Origin: Thamnaconus septentrionalis
Lineage: Eukaryota; Chordata; Actinopteri; Tetraodontiformes; Monacanthidae
Assembly: GCA_009823395.1 (NCBI GenBank)
Contig: CM020507.1
Span: 5,821,001-5,885,000, forward strand
DNA length: 64,000 bases
Direction of reading: 5' to 3'
Below are positions 12,336-26,650 of the stretch, piece by piece. The notes beneath the pieces were generated by a model that did no database searches, had not been told where the DNA came from, and saw only the letters and a list, made by a program, of their open reading frames with translations. The number at the start of each line of letters is the position of its first letter. Positions within the stretch are counted from its first letter, which is position 1. The position numbers and the translations under genes are program-made.

Positions 12336-13268
12336 TCAATCGTCGTCCACGTCGTCCCCCTCCGACTCGTCTCCGGCTCTCCTCTCGTACATCTTGTCGC
12401 GGTGTCGCTCCTGGATCTCCTTCATCTGCTCGGCGTAGCGGCTGAAAGCTCCGCCGAACTTGCCCCAAGCCTTGAACGGGATGGTGATAGAGTTTCTGTA
12501 GCTGGGCTTCACTTCGCTCACCCGTAAGAAAACTCCGTACTTGTTGGAACCCACGTCGAAGAAGAAGCGCTTGGAGTCCACCATGATGGTGGTGCACTCG
12601 GGCAGCTCCATGTATCCCCCGGCGCCTCCACCGCCGGCCAGCTCCTCCTCGTCTCCGCCGTAGTCGTCTATCAACTTGGCCAGGGCGTCACGGAACTCTA
12701 TCAAGCCCTGGGCCGGGAGTGCTATGGTCTGGCCGGCCTGCATGCCAGCTCCGGGGATGCCACCGACTCCCACCCCGAAGCCGGGGCCTCGGTTGACGGT
12801 CTGCCGGATCCGGAGGAAGCGGCCCCGCTGGTTCTCCTTCAGATCGAGGTAGTATTTTCGGTTCTCTCGCACCAGGAACTCGCTCTTCAAGGCCCGTCTA
12901 GGCCCGGTGTCATCCCCGCCGGAGGACTGGGCGATCTGCTCCGGGGTGCTAGGCCCAAGCTGGGCGTAGTGCTCTATGAAATCCCCCAGGTAGTCGCGGA
13001 ACTCGGCGGCCACTGACATCGAGAGGGTCAGCCGACTTTTGGAGCCCCCGGCGCCCACCTCGGCGATCTTGATGAACCGGCCTTTAGCATTCTGCTTCAC
13101 ATCGAGGTAGAAGCGCTTGTTCTGTATGTCCAGCCGCTTGGAGGCCAGCTCCTGGGTCTCCGAGTCCCGCTGGTAGTGCTGGAAGCCTCCGCCGCCGCCG
13201 CCGCCGCCGCCTCCCCCTCCACCGCCGCTGCTGCCACCGCGCTCGCTGCCACTGTCCCCATCCGCCAT
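12336..13268 (-). CDS. purb: Transcriptional regulator Pur-beta
   Basis: A single uninterrupted exon of 310 codons. Pur proteins bind purine-rich single-stranded DNA and RNA and act in the nucleus and in RNA granules. Three PUR repeats are visible: [20 protein letters not shown] onward, the [20 protein letters not shown] block, and the [20 protein letters not shown] block. The N-terminus [12 protein letters not shown] and the acidic end [10 protein letters not shown] match Pur-beta rather than Pur-alpha, which carries a Gln-rich tail. A run of about 14 Gly (codons at 13185-13235) is longer than in mammals. The start is the ATG at 13266-13268, which gives the conserved MADGDS. An in-frame GTG three codons upstream is not needed. 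Intronless coding is the norm for this family. It is head-to-head with h2az2. Confidence 0.96.
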   Translation of the reverse strand: MADGDSGSERGGSSGGGGGGGGGGGGGGFQHYQRDSETQELASKRLDIQNKRFYLDVKQNAKGRFIKIAEVGAGGSKSRLTLSMSVAAEFRDYLGDFIEHYAQLGPSTPEQIAQSSGGDDTGPRRALKSEFLVRENRKYYLDLKENQRGRFLRIRQTVNRGPGFGVGVGGIPGAGMQAGQTIALPAQGLIEFRDALAKLIDDYGGDEEELAGGGGAGGYMELPECTTIMVDSKRFFFDVGSNKYGVFLRVSEVKPSYRNSITIPFKAWGKFGGAFSRYAEQMKEIQERHRDKMYERRAGDESEGDDVDDD

Positions 13269-14020
13269 GTTCGCCACCAGCAGCCCGTCTCTTTGACCCC
13301 CACCGCCGCGCCTCCTCCTCCAAAACCTCCTCTTCCCCCCGTCCGCCTCAGAGGAAACCGGACGCTGGCGGTACTCTGCTCTGTTTGGCCGCCTCGGTTG
13401 TCAATTACAACATCAACGAGCGAGCTTGGCTTCTCATTCGTCAACACATCTGTCACTTGCAAAATGTCGAGCCGCTCGATTACGTTCGAGTCGATATGGT
13501 CTTTATCGTGTTTTAAACAGATTTATATGCTAGCACAACAGTAACGTGTCACGAGTGTCCGTGACGAGTGATTTGCACGTTGTTGGAGTTGATCCGTGCG
13601 ACCCGCCGAAGCTGCCTTAGAATACCGAACTGTGTCGTATGTGAAGAGAAAAACAGCTTTGAAATCGAAGCTTCGCTTCTAACTTTGGCCTGCTATGGCT
13701 AGACCGTGCGCGCGCGCGCGCGCGTGTGCCGTGGGGCCCTGAAGGACACTCCACTTAAGTCCCGCCCATTTGTTGGGTCCGTGCGCAAAAAGGCAGGCAC
13801 TGCGCTCTTATAGTGGGGGGATGGGCATGCGCTCTGCAAGCCACTCGGTGATTGGTGGAAACGGAGATTCGAAGTAACAACGCGCAATCTGATAGGTCGC
13901 CGTGGCTCCCTTGAGGGCTCTAAGGCGAACGATTTCCGAAAGGGTTTATTGTTTCTCTGCTTTCGGGAGCCAAATTGTTTGCTATCTTCTCTGTTCTTCA
14001 GTCAAACTGCGAGGCGGAAA
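13269..14020. promoter_or_regulatory. Shared bidirectional promoter region of purb and h2az2
   Basis: About 750 bp separate the two divergent start codons. The stretch is CpG-rich at the purb end and has a (CG)n tract at 13707-13726. An inverted CCAAT box (GATTGG) lies at 13850-13855. No TATA box was seen near either start. Both 5' UTRs must lie here. Function is inferred from the arrangement. Confidence 0.65.
13707..13726. repeat. (CG)n tract in the shared promoter
   Basis: About nine CG dinucleotides in a row, an unusual potential Z-DNA-forming run within the divergent promoter. Confidence 0.85.
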
Positions 14021-15721
14021 ATGGTACGTGGGCTTCAGCCAGTGTTAAACGTCTTACAAGAGATATTCGATTTTCAATGCCATAATCAAAGTGAATGGAG
14101 TGTGCGGCGCTGGTTTCTTAATTTATTTGAGGAAATGTGAGAGGAATGCGTGTGGTTAAAAAGCCTGCTGTGGAGCTAACCGTTAGCACTGCTGTGCGCC
14201 AAGTCCGACGTTAGTTCATTTCTTAAACGAGAAAACGCCTGCTCTGTTTATTTGCGATTTGCTCCCGTTGTTCCTGATGTATCTGTCGAGTCGCACTACC
14301 TTTGCGAGTACCTCAACATTACTATTATTTTTATTTATTTATTATTGTGTTTTGGTGTAACTGAGCCTCCCCCGAAAGGTGGATTAGCAACCGCCGGGAA
14401 GCTAAGTTGGCTAGTTGATTAGCCTAACGGTTGGCTAACCGCTAACGGTTGTTGTTCCCAACTCATCTCGTCTAGGCGTTTTTGTACAAGAATTAACTTG
14501 GTTGTGCTGCCTATTGGAGTTGAATTTTTCTAGGAGAGTAAAACTCCCTCTTCAACGGGTTCCGTTGATCCGAATCCCCAGGAGCCGATCGTCAAAGCGG
14601 CGCCTCTTGGTTGTGTTCGCCGCGGGTCGAGATGCAAGAGCCCCGCTCTTCAGTCCGGTTTTTCGTTGTTAAAAAAAATAAATCTGAATGCGTCCATCAC
14701 TTTAAGACATAAACCGGATTACTGCAGAATGTCCCGTTGAGAAGTAGGACTTTAGCCAGTTCTAGTCTCGTCCCCCTCCTCCATTCTACAGCCACCAGGG
14801 TGTATTGGCGGGAAAGCGGCTCCGTTAAGCCGGACATCTATGTGGTTCCCCACCGAAGGCGACCTGCTCACATAGACTCCTCTCGTCTTTCACCAGCAAG
14901 TTGAAATATATTATCTATCGCAGGATGTGCCTACTGCAAACAATTTAGTGTAGCCATTGTTGATAGTCGGCCCTAATTGCTGAACTGCAACCTCATGCCT
15001 CCCTCTCCTGTGGTTGCAGGCTGGTGGCAAGGCAGGAAAAGACAGTGGCAAGGCCAAGGCTAAAGCAGTGTCCCGCTCCCAGAGGGCAGGTCTACAGGTA
15101 AATATCCATCAATACCTGCACAATTTCATCATCGTTATTGCAAATATTTGTGGCTTGCTGTAACTCTCTTTGGCTGGTTTTTTTTTTTTGCATTCACCCG
15201 GCAGTTCCCAGTGGGTCGTATCCACAGACACTTGAAAACTCGTACAACCAGCCACGGTCGTGTCGGAGCCACAGCGGCTGTGTACAGTGCTGCCATCCTC
15301 GAGTACCTCACTGCTGAAGTAAGTGTTGATTTCTGCACATTTTGTTGATGATCATCACAACTGGATGTCAGGTTTTTAAACGAGCCAACTATTGTGCTTT
15401 TGTTTTGGTTTCCTAGGTCCTGGAATTGGCAGGCAATGCCTCCAAAGACTTGAAGGTGAAACGTATCACCCCCCGCCACTTGCAGCTGGCCATCCGTGGT
15501 GATGAGGAGTTGGACTCCCTCATCAAGGCAACAATTGCTGGAGGAGGTAAGTTTAGAGCCGCACAGGCAAAGCATCATATTCTAGCCTCATTATAGCTAA
15601 AAGTGCAATCAGTTCTCTTGCAAAAAAAGTTTTTCTCATACATTGTTCTGTCCCTCCAGGTGTCATTCCTCACATCCACAAATCCCTTATTGGGAAGAAG
15701 GGCCAGCAGAAGACTGCATAG
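14021..15721 (+). CDS. h2az2: Histone H2A.Z variant 2 (H2A.V)
   Basis: Five coding exons: 14021-14023 (ATG only), 15020-15097, 15205-15318, 15417-15546 and 15660-15721. They join to 128 codons plus TAG. The protein replaces H2A in nucleosomes at promoters and regulatory DNA. The start [16 protein letters not shown], the ARTTS-region change KTRTTSHG and the C-terminus KKGQQKTA are the residues that separate H2A.Z.2 from H2A.Z.1. The acidic-patch segment [20 protein letters not shown] is intact. Each intron begins with GT and ends with AG. The first intron directly after the initiator Met is the known layout of H2A.Z genes, which make polyadenylated mRNA. ATTAAA at 16027-16032 and AATAAA at 16550-16555 could serve as signals. 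The neighbour purb is the same as in mammals. Confidence 0.97.
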
Positions 15722-16660
15722 GTGTCACATTGATCAGATATTTTGGGTTTGGGCTGAGATTGGACCAGGAGTTCACTTATTTTTTTTTTTTTTTTTTTTA
15801 TTTTAAATATTATAGCAAAAGAGGAGTGATTGTTAGCCTTTGTGTTTGTAATATTTTCCCATAACTAGTAAAACTCCCCTTAATGTCAAAAATCCTTTGT
15901 ATGCTATTGTAGAATGTTGGATGGCAGAGTTCGTGATTACTACAAATGGTGACAGTGAATTTGTTTGATTGGCCTAGAACTCTGTAATGTTTTATACTGA
16001 AGAAATTGTTTAAAAAACCTTTTTATATTAAAAGCAAAACTTGTTTGTGGTTATTTTCTTGAAGTTACAGTATTTACTATAATACATGTTTTTTCTTGAA
16101 TTATGTTTTTGCCAGCGAAATACGTAATGGTGCTTTTCCCCCCCTTTTGACTTGCTGTAATATTTTAAACTGCACAAGGTTAGTGGTGTATTAAACATAA
16201 ATTTTTTGCGTCAAAATGAAAAAAAGAAATGCTTACTGCAACTTTCCGCTACGGTGTTTTGTATTTGTTCATGGCAGTTAAATTGTATCAGGTGCTGGTG
16301 TTATCTAAGCCTTTGATCAGGTGACACAATGCAGTTTTTTTTTCTCAAGTTGGAGCCATCTTTCAAATCCATATCAATTATAGTTACTACACTGGTGTAT
16401 GGAAAAGTTGAAGTCTGGCAGTTGTGAACTTTCAGTCTTTTGAAATGCAGTTTTCACACTTGTCAAGGTCCAGTTCACTAAAGTACAGAAGTCATCCTTT
16501 TTTTACAGTCATGTGTTCAGGGAATTGATACATTTTTCTTCTATCTTTGAATAAATACCCACTGCATGAAACTTGGCTTGGTTTTAAACCACTATTTTGT
16601 TTAAAGGCTCATTTCAATTTTTTTCACCCATGATTAATAAATGTTGAGTCAAATCAATTG
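15722..16660 (+). other. h2az2: Probable 3' UTR of h2az2
   Basis: AT-rich non-coding sequence with T runs after the TAG. Candidate poly(A) signals lie at 16027-16032, 16550-16555 and about 16636. No histone stem-loop was noticed, as expected for a replacement histone. Confidence 0.5.
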
Positions 16661-16954
16661 CATTTTTTTTATTCTAATGACATGTTTTATTCAAAGCAAA
16701 TCAATGTGGAAATTTAAGCTTCTGCTTCTGAATGATCCATAGACTTCTAGTTCCCTTTGGTGTTGGCCAGTAGAGGGAGCCACTGCCAAATGTGTTGCAG
16801 AGTGAGCTACTAGTAGGTGGACTCAGCACGACTTCCATGATGATGGAGGAACCAGTAGCACCAACTCATTTTGAACTGTATGAACTCTGCTATCCAATGA
16901 TGGTGGAATAATATACGAGCGCACAGCACTGGGTTTCCAAGATTCATGTGTCTT

Positions 16955-17145
16955 AACCAGGGGTGGGCAAACTGCGACCCGTTAAGCTTTTTAATCTGGC
17001 CCACTGAAGTTGAAGAAATTATATTAACAGTCAGTCAGTCATGAAATAGCTGTATTTCATCCATATTTTCAGCGTTTATAGAGTCATTTCAATTAAGAGC
17101 TAACTACTGTACATCCAACAGCACAAAGTCAACAGCCTTCGCTTA
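16955..17145 (-). mobile_element. hAT-like repeat, inverted diverged copy
   Basis: It begins CCAGGGGTGGGCAAACTGCG, the reverse complement of the repeat end seen at 1400 and 5145. It continues with CTGGCCCACTGAA and TCATGAAATAGCTGTATTTC, matching the 1160-1405 copy. Confidence 0.55.
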
Positions 17146-18454
17146 AACATTTTGCCTTCTGCAAGAAACTGCATGTGATGAGGGGATGGAGAAGAGCTGA
17201 ACTGGAATTGAGAGCTTTCTCAAAGACGCAGCGGCGTCCAGACTCGACCAGTCAACACCTCAGCATGAAAGGAAAACTGCACCTTTATTTTAGGTGTTGA
17301 CTTCTTAGTGTTGGCATGTTCTTGTTTTTTTAAATTTAGATTTTGCGTTCATTATTATTTTTTGACACAAGGTGGCAGCAGTTGGTAAAAGAACATATAT
17401 TGGGGCATAAGGAGAAGTGGGAGAGCACAAAGTTTTTCACCAGGCCTGAGACAGCAGGAAGCTGGGTCCACAGAGAGTGTTGGAGGTTTATGCTATGGAG
17501 CAAACCACCTTCTCATCCTCCTAACTATAGTGCTAAAGAAATTAGTCTTCTTGTACATGCTTTAAACTAAAAATAATAGATGATTGAATTGTTTTGGACC
17601 AGGTTGAGGTGGAGTCTCGTCTTTGAACAGACCGGGATAAACTACCAAAAAATATGTATTCACGCAAGAAATTGTGATTGTCAAAGTTGGCAGATATCTT
17701 CTTGCCTTTCTATCGTGAAGAAGCACCAAAAAGCAGTCCAACTAAATTGGAATAATTCTGCAGGGTCTGTTCCAAAATAAATCTGCCGCTGAAGTCAACT
17801 CTCCTGCTCCAGGATCCCCAGCACACAGAATAAAGATTTCTCTGATCAGCAGACGAATTGTCCGCACACGTGTGAGCCTCTGCGGGAGCACATGAAAGAC
17901 GCTGCTGCTTCACATCTTCAAAGAGCGTTTGTTTATTCTTCCATCTTCTCTCCCTATCTTTGCAGTTTCCTCCTGAGGATGGTGGGAGGGTGACAGCCGG
18001 AGGTCAGCCTTCAGCTACAATTCTCCTCTGCAGCCAACAGCAACAGCCTGACGCGCAACACAGACATCTGAGAACACAGAGATGTTTTTAGTTTCATTGC
18101 AACCTTTCCTAATGAGAGGTTTGATTAATAGAGTGAAGAAATAATTTAGCCGGTGTCTTCCAGCCTATACACTGTCGAAATACAATTGAAGAAGAAAAAA
18201 AAAACCAAGTCCAATCATACTGAGAACTTTCCAGCTGTAATCACATTTAGTCAGGATGGTTTGCTATCACTCACACAATGCAAGCTGCGATCGTTGCATC
18301 CTTATGTAGAAAAATCAACAGTTCTGCAATACTTCAATTTTCAGATTTTCGTTTTCCTCTCTGTACTCAAGTACAGCAATATTTTTGATCGTTGAAATTT
18401 TTCACAAACCCCTTTGGACCTCAGTTAGCCCTCTGTTTACAGTCTTACCAATCG

Positions 18455-18600
18455 TCACAGGTCCACACAGAGAGACAAACAACAACCATCAACCATTAGC
18501 ACACGTTCAAATCAGCTCCATCTGCATGTCTCTGAACTGTGGGAGGAGAATCACTCACTCACTCACACACACAGAAGATATACAAACTCCCCACAAGGGT
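18455..18600 (-). mobile_element. SINE-like repeat fragment, inverted
   Basis: GTCCACACAGAGAGACAAAC, CTGTGGGAGGAGAATCACTC and ATACAAACTCCCCACA are reverse complements of body segments of the repeat at 8061-8413 and 63058-63470. The copy is diverged and truncated. Confidence 0.45.
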
Positions 18601-20118
18601 TTAGTTAATTAAACAAGCTGCGAGGGATTCGACTGATTTTCTCAATAAGGTTTTTTGAATCACTTTGGAGCTTTGAATAACTTAGCCGAACGCTTTCTGT
18701 GGGCTCTTTCCCAAACACGAATGAAGCGTTCCACATGGCGTTCCACTTTAAGCCGCCATGCTAAGATAAAATAAGCTAAGCTAAACTAAGCTACGTTAAC
18801 AAAGGAAACTTTCTATCCCTCAGAGGAGTTGAGCATGAAACAGGTGCGACTTGCTGGAGCGTGGCGGTGAACGTGAAGCGAGACCCCCGACTTCACCGTG
18901 AAGAGGAGGGGGAGGAGCGGGAGGCGTTCTTTGATCTGGGATGCAATAGAAGCCGTCACAGGAAACATCTTCATCTAGGCTGAGAACCTGCAACCTCCAG
19001 GGGGAGCTGTCAGCGCTTGCACTGGATGTCTTCATCGCTGATGTTCTTTTTAAAACCACACAGCCACGAAAGGGTTGGCTACAGTCAATAGCATGTAGGG
19101 GACGAATGGATTCAACACATTTATTGAGTCGCTGTTAAAAAAAAAACAACAACAGTAAAAACTGATTTGAAAAACAAAGACATGAATTCAAAGTGTCGAG
19201 AAAGAGCTAAAAAATATGATCATTTTTTAAAATTTATTTTTATTTTTTACAAAGCATGTTGAAGTGCTGAAAAAATAACTATTAACTCAACTAAAACATC
19301 TTCACTGACACAAACATGTTAAGTCGAACAAAAAGATAGAAACAAAAATCTTAAAGGGACAGCTCACCCAAAAGTAAAGCTCACCTATTCACAATCCTGA
19401 AAACCAACCTGGAGTCTGGAGGAGGGAAATAATTCCATCCTATGCCAGTCACAATGGAAGTCTGCATATGAAATGTTGCTACACATCCGGTGACTGTCTC
19501 TACACTCCACATGCAAGTGTCCAGAAGTCACTCAAGTCTTGAAATTTTTCACCGGCAGAAGCTGATTGCACGACAAACCACTGGGTTCCACTGTAAGGTA
19601 CATGGAGCGCGAGTGCTTCCATCTGTGGAACTCGAGAATGATTATCTGGTTGAGAAAACGTCAGCAGCGCCTCCGTTTACGCATCGGCGAGTAAAAAAAA
19701 AAGGGCCAAATTCCAGTTTTAAGTGCACCATCCCTTGAATCAACACGGTTAATAGTGCAACAATGACCAAGGAGTCCGTAGACCTAATGTCCAGTTCAAC
19801 TTCAGTCACAACAACCTTCATTAAAGACCAAATCCAGGTGCTGATGAGTCTCCAGCTTGGGTATGGCACACGTACCAGCAGAGGGCAGCAGTCTGCTCAG
19901 GCTGAATCAACTGTACCTGTATCACCTCAAACCCACTTGTTCCTCTTGAACACCACGCTCAGAGCGTCAACAAGAGGATCTTCTCGACGACTGACACAAA
20001 GGCTTCTTCACGCTTGTCTGCCTACAAAAATACACAAGCACCAATTTCCCTTCCGCCTCCTTTCAAAGACATTCAAGCATGTTTTTGTCTCCGCAGTCCC
20101 CCCCGCCCCGGCACTGGG

Positions 20119-22107
<1,989 letters not shown>

Positions 22108-23730
22108 TTAAAAATGGCAACATACACTTAAAAAAAAAGTCTTTCTTGACAACACACATAGAAAATATATAGAAACAATTGCATCAAAATGCCATATCCT
22201 GAAAATGTGGGACCACTTTGACAAATAGACGAGCGGACGAGCAGAAAAAAAGTCAAAGTCACATGACGTCTGGTTGAAAGCAGCGCACGCACACACAGCA
22301 GCGGCCATGAGAGCGTGTGTTACTGTTTTGCAGAAGCCGAGTCCGTGACGCGATGGTTTCAGCCCAGAATATAGGGCTGGGATACAATTATGACGAGAAA
22401 ACACTAAAATATTAATCCACATCTAAAGCAGACAGAGGGAGGAGGCATTGAAAATTGATGATGGTGTGAGGTTCAGGGTCTCCCTGAAGAGCAGCAATAC
22501 CCCTCCGAGTTTGGCTGTAAACTGCAGTAAACACAGAGCTGGAGCGAAGTACGGCTTAATCTGTGCTAGTTTGTTGTTCTTAGCATTTGAAGAACACTGT
22601 GAAGGAAAAAACTAAATAATGAAATATATATTTTAAACCCAAGAACTGTAAATAATAACATTTAAAATGCAGATTTTTTTTTGGTTGTTTTTTAGCAGGA
22701 AGTCCCACCGAGACGAAATATCTTCCAGATGAGTAGGAGACCTTCCATTTACTGTGATGTATTATTAATACTGCTGCATCAATTTGTAAACAGCAACTTA
22801 TTGCTGTTGGGCGGCGTTGCTTGTTGCTGCATTAAACACAGTTTGGCTCCACCGCTGAATCAGCAGCACAATGCGGAAAGTCCACTCACTCGATATTTAT
22901 TTGGCTAGCAGAGCCCTTTCAGGAAGTGTGTGCTGATGTCACAAAGGGTGGGGGATACGGGGTGAAACCACCTTGTTTTTATCGGCTTACAAACATGTTC
23001 AAGAAGCAATAAAACATCAGCTTCTCTGTGAAGAAATGAGGTCAGTCACTGGGAATTCAGCTCACTGCTCTAACTTTCTGTACATTTATTTCCTCCCGTC
23101 TTTCGCCTGCACGTCGCTTTGTTTTCTTCATTTGTTGTTGCTGTTGTTGTTGTGAGTCTGCCCTGACGCCACTGAGTTATTAATTAGTGTAACAATGTTT
23201 CCAGATCAGAGGAGGAACTCGCTCTGGCTTTGTTCCTGTAGCCTGCCGCTAATTGCACCTTCGGGAAGCAGCCGCGACCTGCGGCGCCGCGTCACCCTCG
23301 CCCAGCATGGAGACACTGTTGTCTCCCACGCTGCGACCTTTGACCCCGGCTAGTTGCTGTCGGCGAGAGGTTCAAAGACAACGACGGCGTTCTGGCTATT
23401 CCTACTGTTTGGATCTAATTTTCTGAGCTAAACGCCTGAAAAATTACCGATCAAATCACTTCCTGTCCAATTGGCTGCAGATAAACTGAAGCACCAGCGC
23501 GTCTTAACGAATCAACCTGCAGCAAAGTCCAGCATTAATCCTCAAACAGAAACAGATGCTAATCCGGACTACAACTGTTGCCGGACAGATTAATGCTTCA
23601 GCAGGGACCCCGACTCTTTCATCTATACCCTTCGGATGCAGTAATCCCAACCCTAATCCACTCTTTAAATCACCATATCTGGCTTTGATTCTAACAATGT
23701 CCCTCCCTGGCCCATGTGCTGCTTGAACAG

Positions 23731-23873
23731 GGATGTTCAGGACCAGTTCAGGACCAGTTCAGGACCAGATCAGGACCAGGTCAAGATGTTCAAGACCAGT
23801 TCAGGACCAGTTAACGGTGTGCAGGACCAGTTCAGGATGTTCAGGACCAGTTCAGGACTAGTTCAGGAGAGCT
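23731..23873 (+). repeat. Minisatellite of TTCAGGACCAG units
   Basis: About 12 imperfect 11-bp units (TTCAGGACCAG, with variants such as ATCAGGACCAG and AAGACCAG), with GGATG or AAGATG spacers. Confidence 0.85.
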
Positions 23874-24364
23874 GCAACATCAACCAGCTGACAACGAGAC
23901 AACGTAGACTAGTGTTGACTGAAATGCTGAAGCACGAGGGTGTTAAACTCACTGGTCCGCTGTTCTTGTTGTTGTTGTCGGTTACTCTAGTTGTGAATAT
24001 CCTCCGTGCATTTTGCATGGAGGGAAAAACATTTGCAAGCACACAATTCTGTGTTATTAAGAGTACTATTCACTCTGGTCCAGGAACCCTCAGAACGTGT
24101 GAGTGTTTTGCCAATGAAACCACTCACAAACTTACGCAGCCAGAAAGGAACTTCATAAGAAACTGACTTACAGCCTTTATCTTCAGGCTGACTTTGGGCT
24201 GCAGACACGGTGAGCAGCTGCTGGACCAGCGAACATCTTTGACCCTCGTCGTAGACGACGTGAGTGGTTTTCCTGGAGCTGCTGACAGCGAGCGGAAGGA
24301 CGGTTGCAGCAGCCCGACTCTTCAGCTTTAATGCAGAATGACACGCTGGGCTGATGCCAATCCG

Positions 24365-24390
24365 AGTGTGTGTGTGTGTGTGTGTGTGTA
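24365..24390. repeat. (TG)n microsatellite
   Basis: About 13 TG units. Confidence 0.9.
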
Positions 24391-25432
24391 ATGACACCAC
24401 CCTATGGGGAGATGTTTTGGGAGGCTGCTGCTGGGCGCAGTGAGACCTGCTCCCTGCGCTAAGTGGTTGTCTTCCTCCCCTGAGACTCCTCTGTGAGCTG
24501 CAAACCTTCCTGCTGTCTGGTCGCTTCACTTCCCACCTCTCACCTCATGACCTCCCCCTCTATTCTCCCCTCCCCCCTCCTCTCTGCTCTCCTGTTTCCT
24601 TTCCTTTTCCTTTCTCCTCTTCAGCGCTCACCTTTGTGTCTGTGTCTGTCTCTCTGTCTCCTCCACTCTTTTTCCTGTGCAACCCCCCACTCTGCCACCT
24701 TCCTACCCCTCCTCCACCTACCTACCCCCCTCATGCCCCCACCCGCCACCCCTACGGATCTGTTAACCAACCCTGGGCTCGGCACTAATGGGGGATGCCC
24801 TGCAGCAGCCTCTTAGCAGCTCATGAATAATCCACACAGGCTTCTTTCTCTGCCTCAACATATTTTCAAGTAGATGAACTTCTAATGGTGACAGATTTAT
24901 TATTCTTTTTCTCTAAAGATGCCGGGTTCAGATTTTGAGAACTTTTCCCGACCTCGTCACCAGGCTGGATGGCAGGGTTTGGAATTCAGAAACATTCAAA
25001 CATCTCATCCTTCTTCTTCTCCTTCTTCTTCTTCTTGCACTTCCTGTCCAAGCAGGAAGTGACCGCTGCAAGCTGACCTTTCAAACCACGAAGAAGAAGA
25101 AGAAGAAGAAGATGGGAAGCCGCTGCTACAGAGATCAGGCCAGATGCTGCGGCAGCGGCTGTTCTATCAGAGCCGTCGGACATTTCCACATTATTGAGAA
25201 AAACAACAGAGAGCGGCTCTGAAGGCTTCTCTCTGCAGAAGAAGACCAAGCCTCGTTGCTCCACTCCTGAGCAGCTACGACAGGCCGCTGAGGAGTGGTG
25301 AGGTCGGGTAAGACGAGTGGTGGCTGCAGCCAACGGCAAGGCCCAAAGTGGTGAACCAGCGCTGCAGCGCTGAGAGTTCTGCATTTCTACCAGGAGAACC
25401 AAGCATGTCATCATTGATTAGCACCAACGTAC

Positions 25433-25434
25433 CA

Positions 25435-25461
<27 letters not shown>
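25433..25461. repeat. (GT)n microsatellite
   Basis: About 14 GT units. Confidence 0.9.
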
Positions 25462-25465
<4 letters not shown>

Positions 25466-25601
25466 AAGGGTCAGTCTGTTTGCAGTTGTTTTCTATGAGC
25501 ATGAGAAACAAATCCATCAGATTGTAGAAAAAGGGAAACAGCATGGAGAAGATGAACAGCAGGCGTCAAATTGTTTTAGTTTTCGTGCAGCAGGCCTGTC
25601 C

Positions 25602-25604
<3 letters not shown>

Positions 25605-25680
<76 letters not shown>
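25605..25680. repeat. (CA)n microsatellite
   Basis: About 38 uninterrupted CA units. Confidence 0.95.
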
Positions 25681-25682
<2 letters not shown>

Positions 25683-25939
25683 CATTAGCACTGCCTAATG
25701 GTCCTTGTTTTATCAGTGCCATATGAGCTCTTACTTCTACTCTTAGCTCTGCTCAATGAGGCTCACATGAATCATTGCGAGTCTCTGCCACCCCACCACC
25801 ACCGCCAACGCTCATCATATCATTTGTGGCGACTCACATTAGCCAGCGCGAATAGGCGCAACAAACAAACAACAACAGGCGTCACGACGCCAAGGGTCGC
25901 CAATGGTGCGTGAAGCCTCCATATTGACAAACACACTGT

Positions 25940-25990
25940 GGCCGGAAGAGATAGATAGATGGATAGATAGATACATAGATAGACAGATAG
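25940..25990. repeat. (GATA)n-like microsatellite
   Basis: Imperfect GATA/GATG repeats. Confidence 0.8.
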
Positions 25991-26089
25991 AGTATCTGGG
26001 GGGAAGAAAAGCAAAAAACAAACTGAGGACGAGGGAGGACAGAGTGTAATTATGTGTGAAAGGCAGATGCCGCCGCCTGTGTGTTGTGA

Positions 26090-26149
26090 GAGAGAAAGAG
26101 AGAGAGAGGGTGAGGGGGGAGAGAGAGAGAGAGAGAGAGAGGGTGAGGG

Positions 26150-26208
<59 letters not shown>
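26090..26208. repeat. (GA)n with a nested GGGTGAGGGGGG repeat
   Basis: A long GA run interrupted twice by the same GGTGAGGGGGGAGAGAG block. This suggests a tandem duplication inside the microsatellite. Confidence 0.9.
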
Positions 26209-26210
<2 letters not shown>

Positions 26211-26263
26211 TCTGATCAATGTGTGTGTGTAAGTTTTTGTTTGTCCCTCATCTTGGCTGCGTG

Positions 26264-26321
26264 CCTGTGTGTGTGTGTGTGCGTGTGCGAGTGTGTGTAT
26301 GTATGTGTGTGTGCGTGTGTT
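26264..26321. repeat. Imperfect (GT)n microsatellite
   Basis: GT repeats with CG and TATG interruptions. Confidence 0.9.
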
Positions 26322-26457
26322 GCACGCCAGCACCCACCATCCCGCCCCGTGGAAATGTCTTTTTACCGAGTGGTGGTATTTTGGAGGAGGGTGAGGAAGG
26401 ATTATACTGTGCATGGAGGGGGGAGGTGCTGAGAGGAGCTGAGGTGCAGTTGGTGTA

Positions 26458-26650
26458 GAATAGCATAGAATAGAATAGAATAGAATAGAATAGAATAGAA
26501 TAGAAGGCCTTTATTAATCTCACAGTGGGGACATTTTCCTAATTACAGCAACTGTATAGTGCAAAAAGAGATACAAAATTATATTAAAATCAATAAAAAA
26601 TGAAAAATAAAATATTTGTAGGACATAAAAAACAATGATTTGCCATGAGT
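26458..26650. repeat. (TAGAA)n tract with a possible retroelement tail
   Basis: TAGAA units at 26458-26505 are followed by AGGCCTTTATTAATCTCACA. A TAGAA repeat next to a CTTTATTAATC-type segment is a common ending of fish repeats. The body cannot be classified. Confidence 0.5.

Larger units (their letters stand above)
16661..20118. other. Intergenic region; no supported gene
   Basis: Open frames are short and without homology. Repeat remnants at 16955-17145 and 18455-18600 are listed separately. 19080-19400 is A-rich. Otherwise I see nothing identifiable. Confidence 0.55.

Noticed and set aside
12208..13544. Other open frames around purb
   Set aside because: GC-rich shadows of the purb coding sequence; no homology.
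25605..25680. CRISPR-like array
   Set aside because: Simple dinucleotide repeats without spacers in a vertebrate genome.
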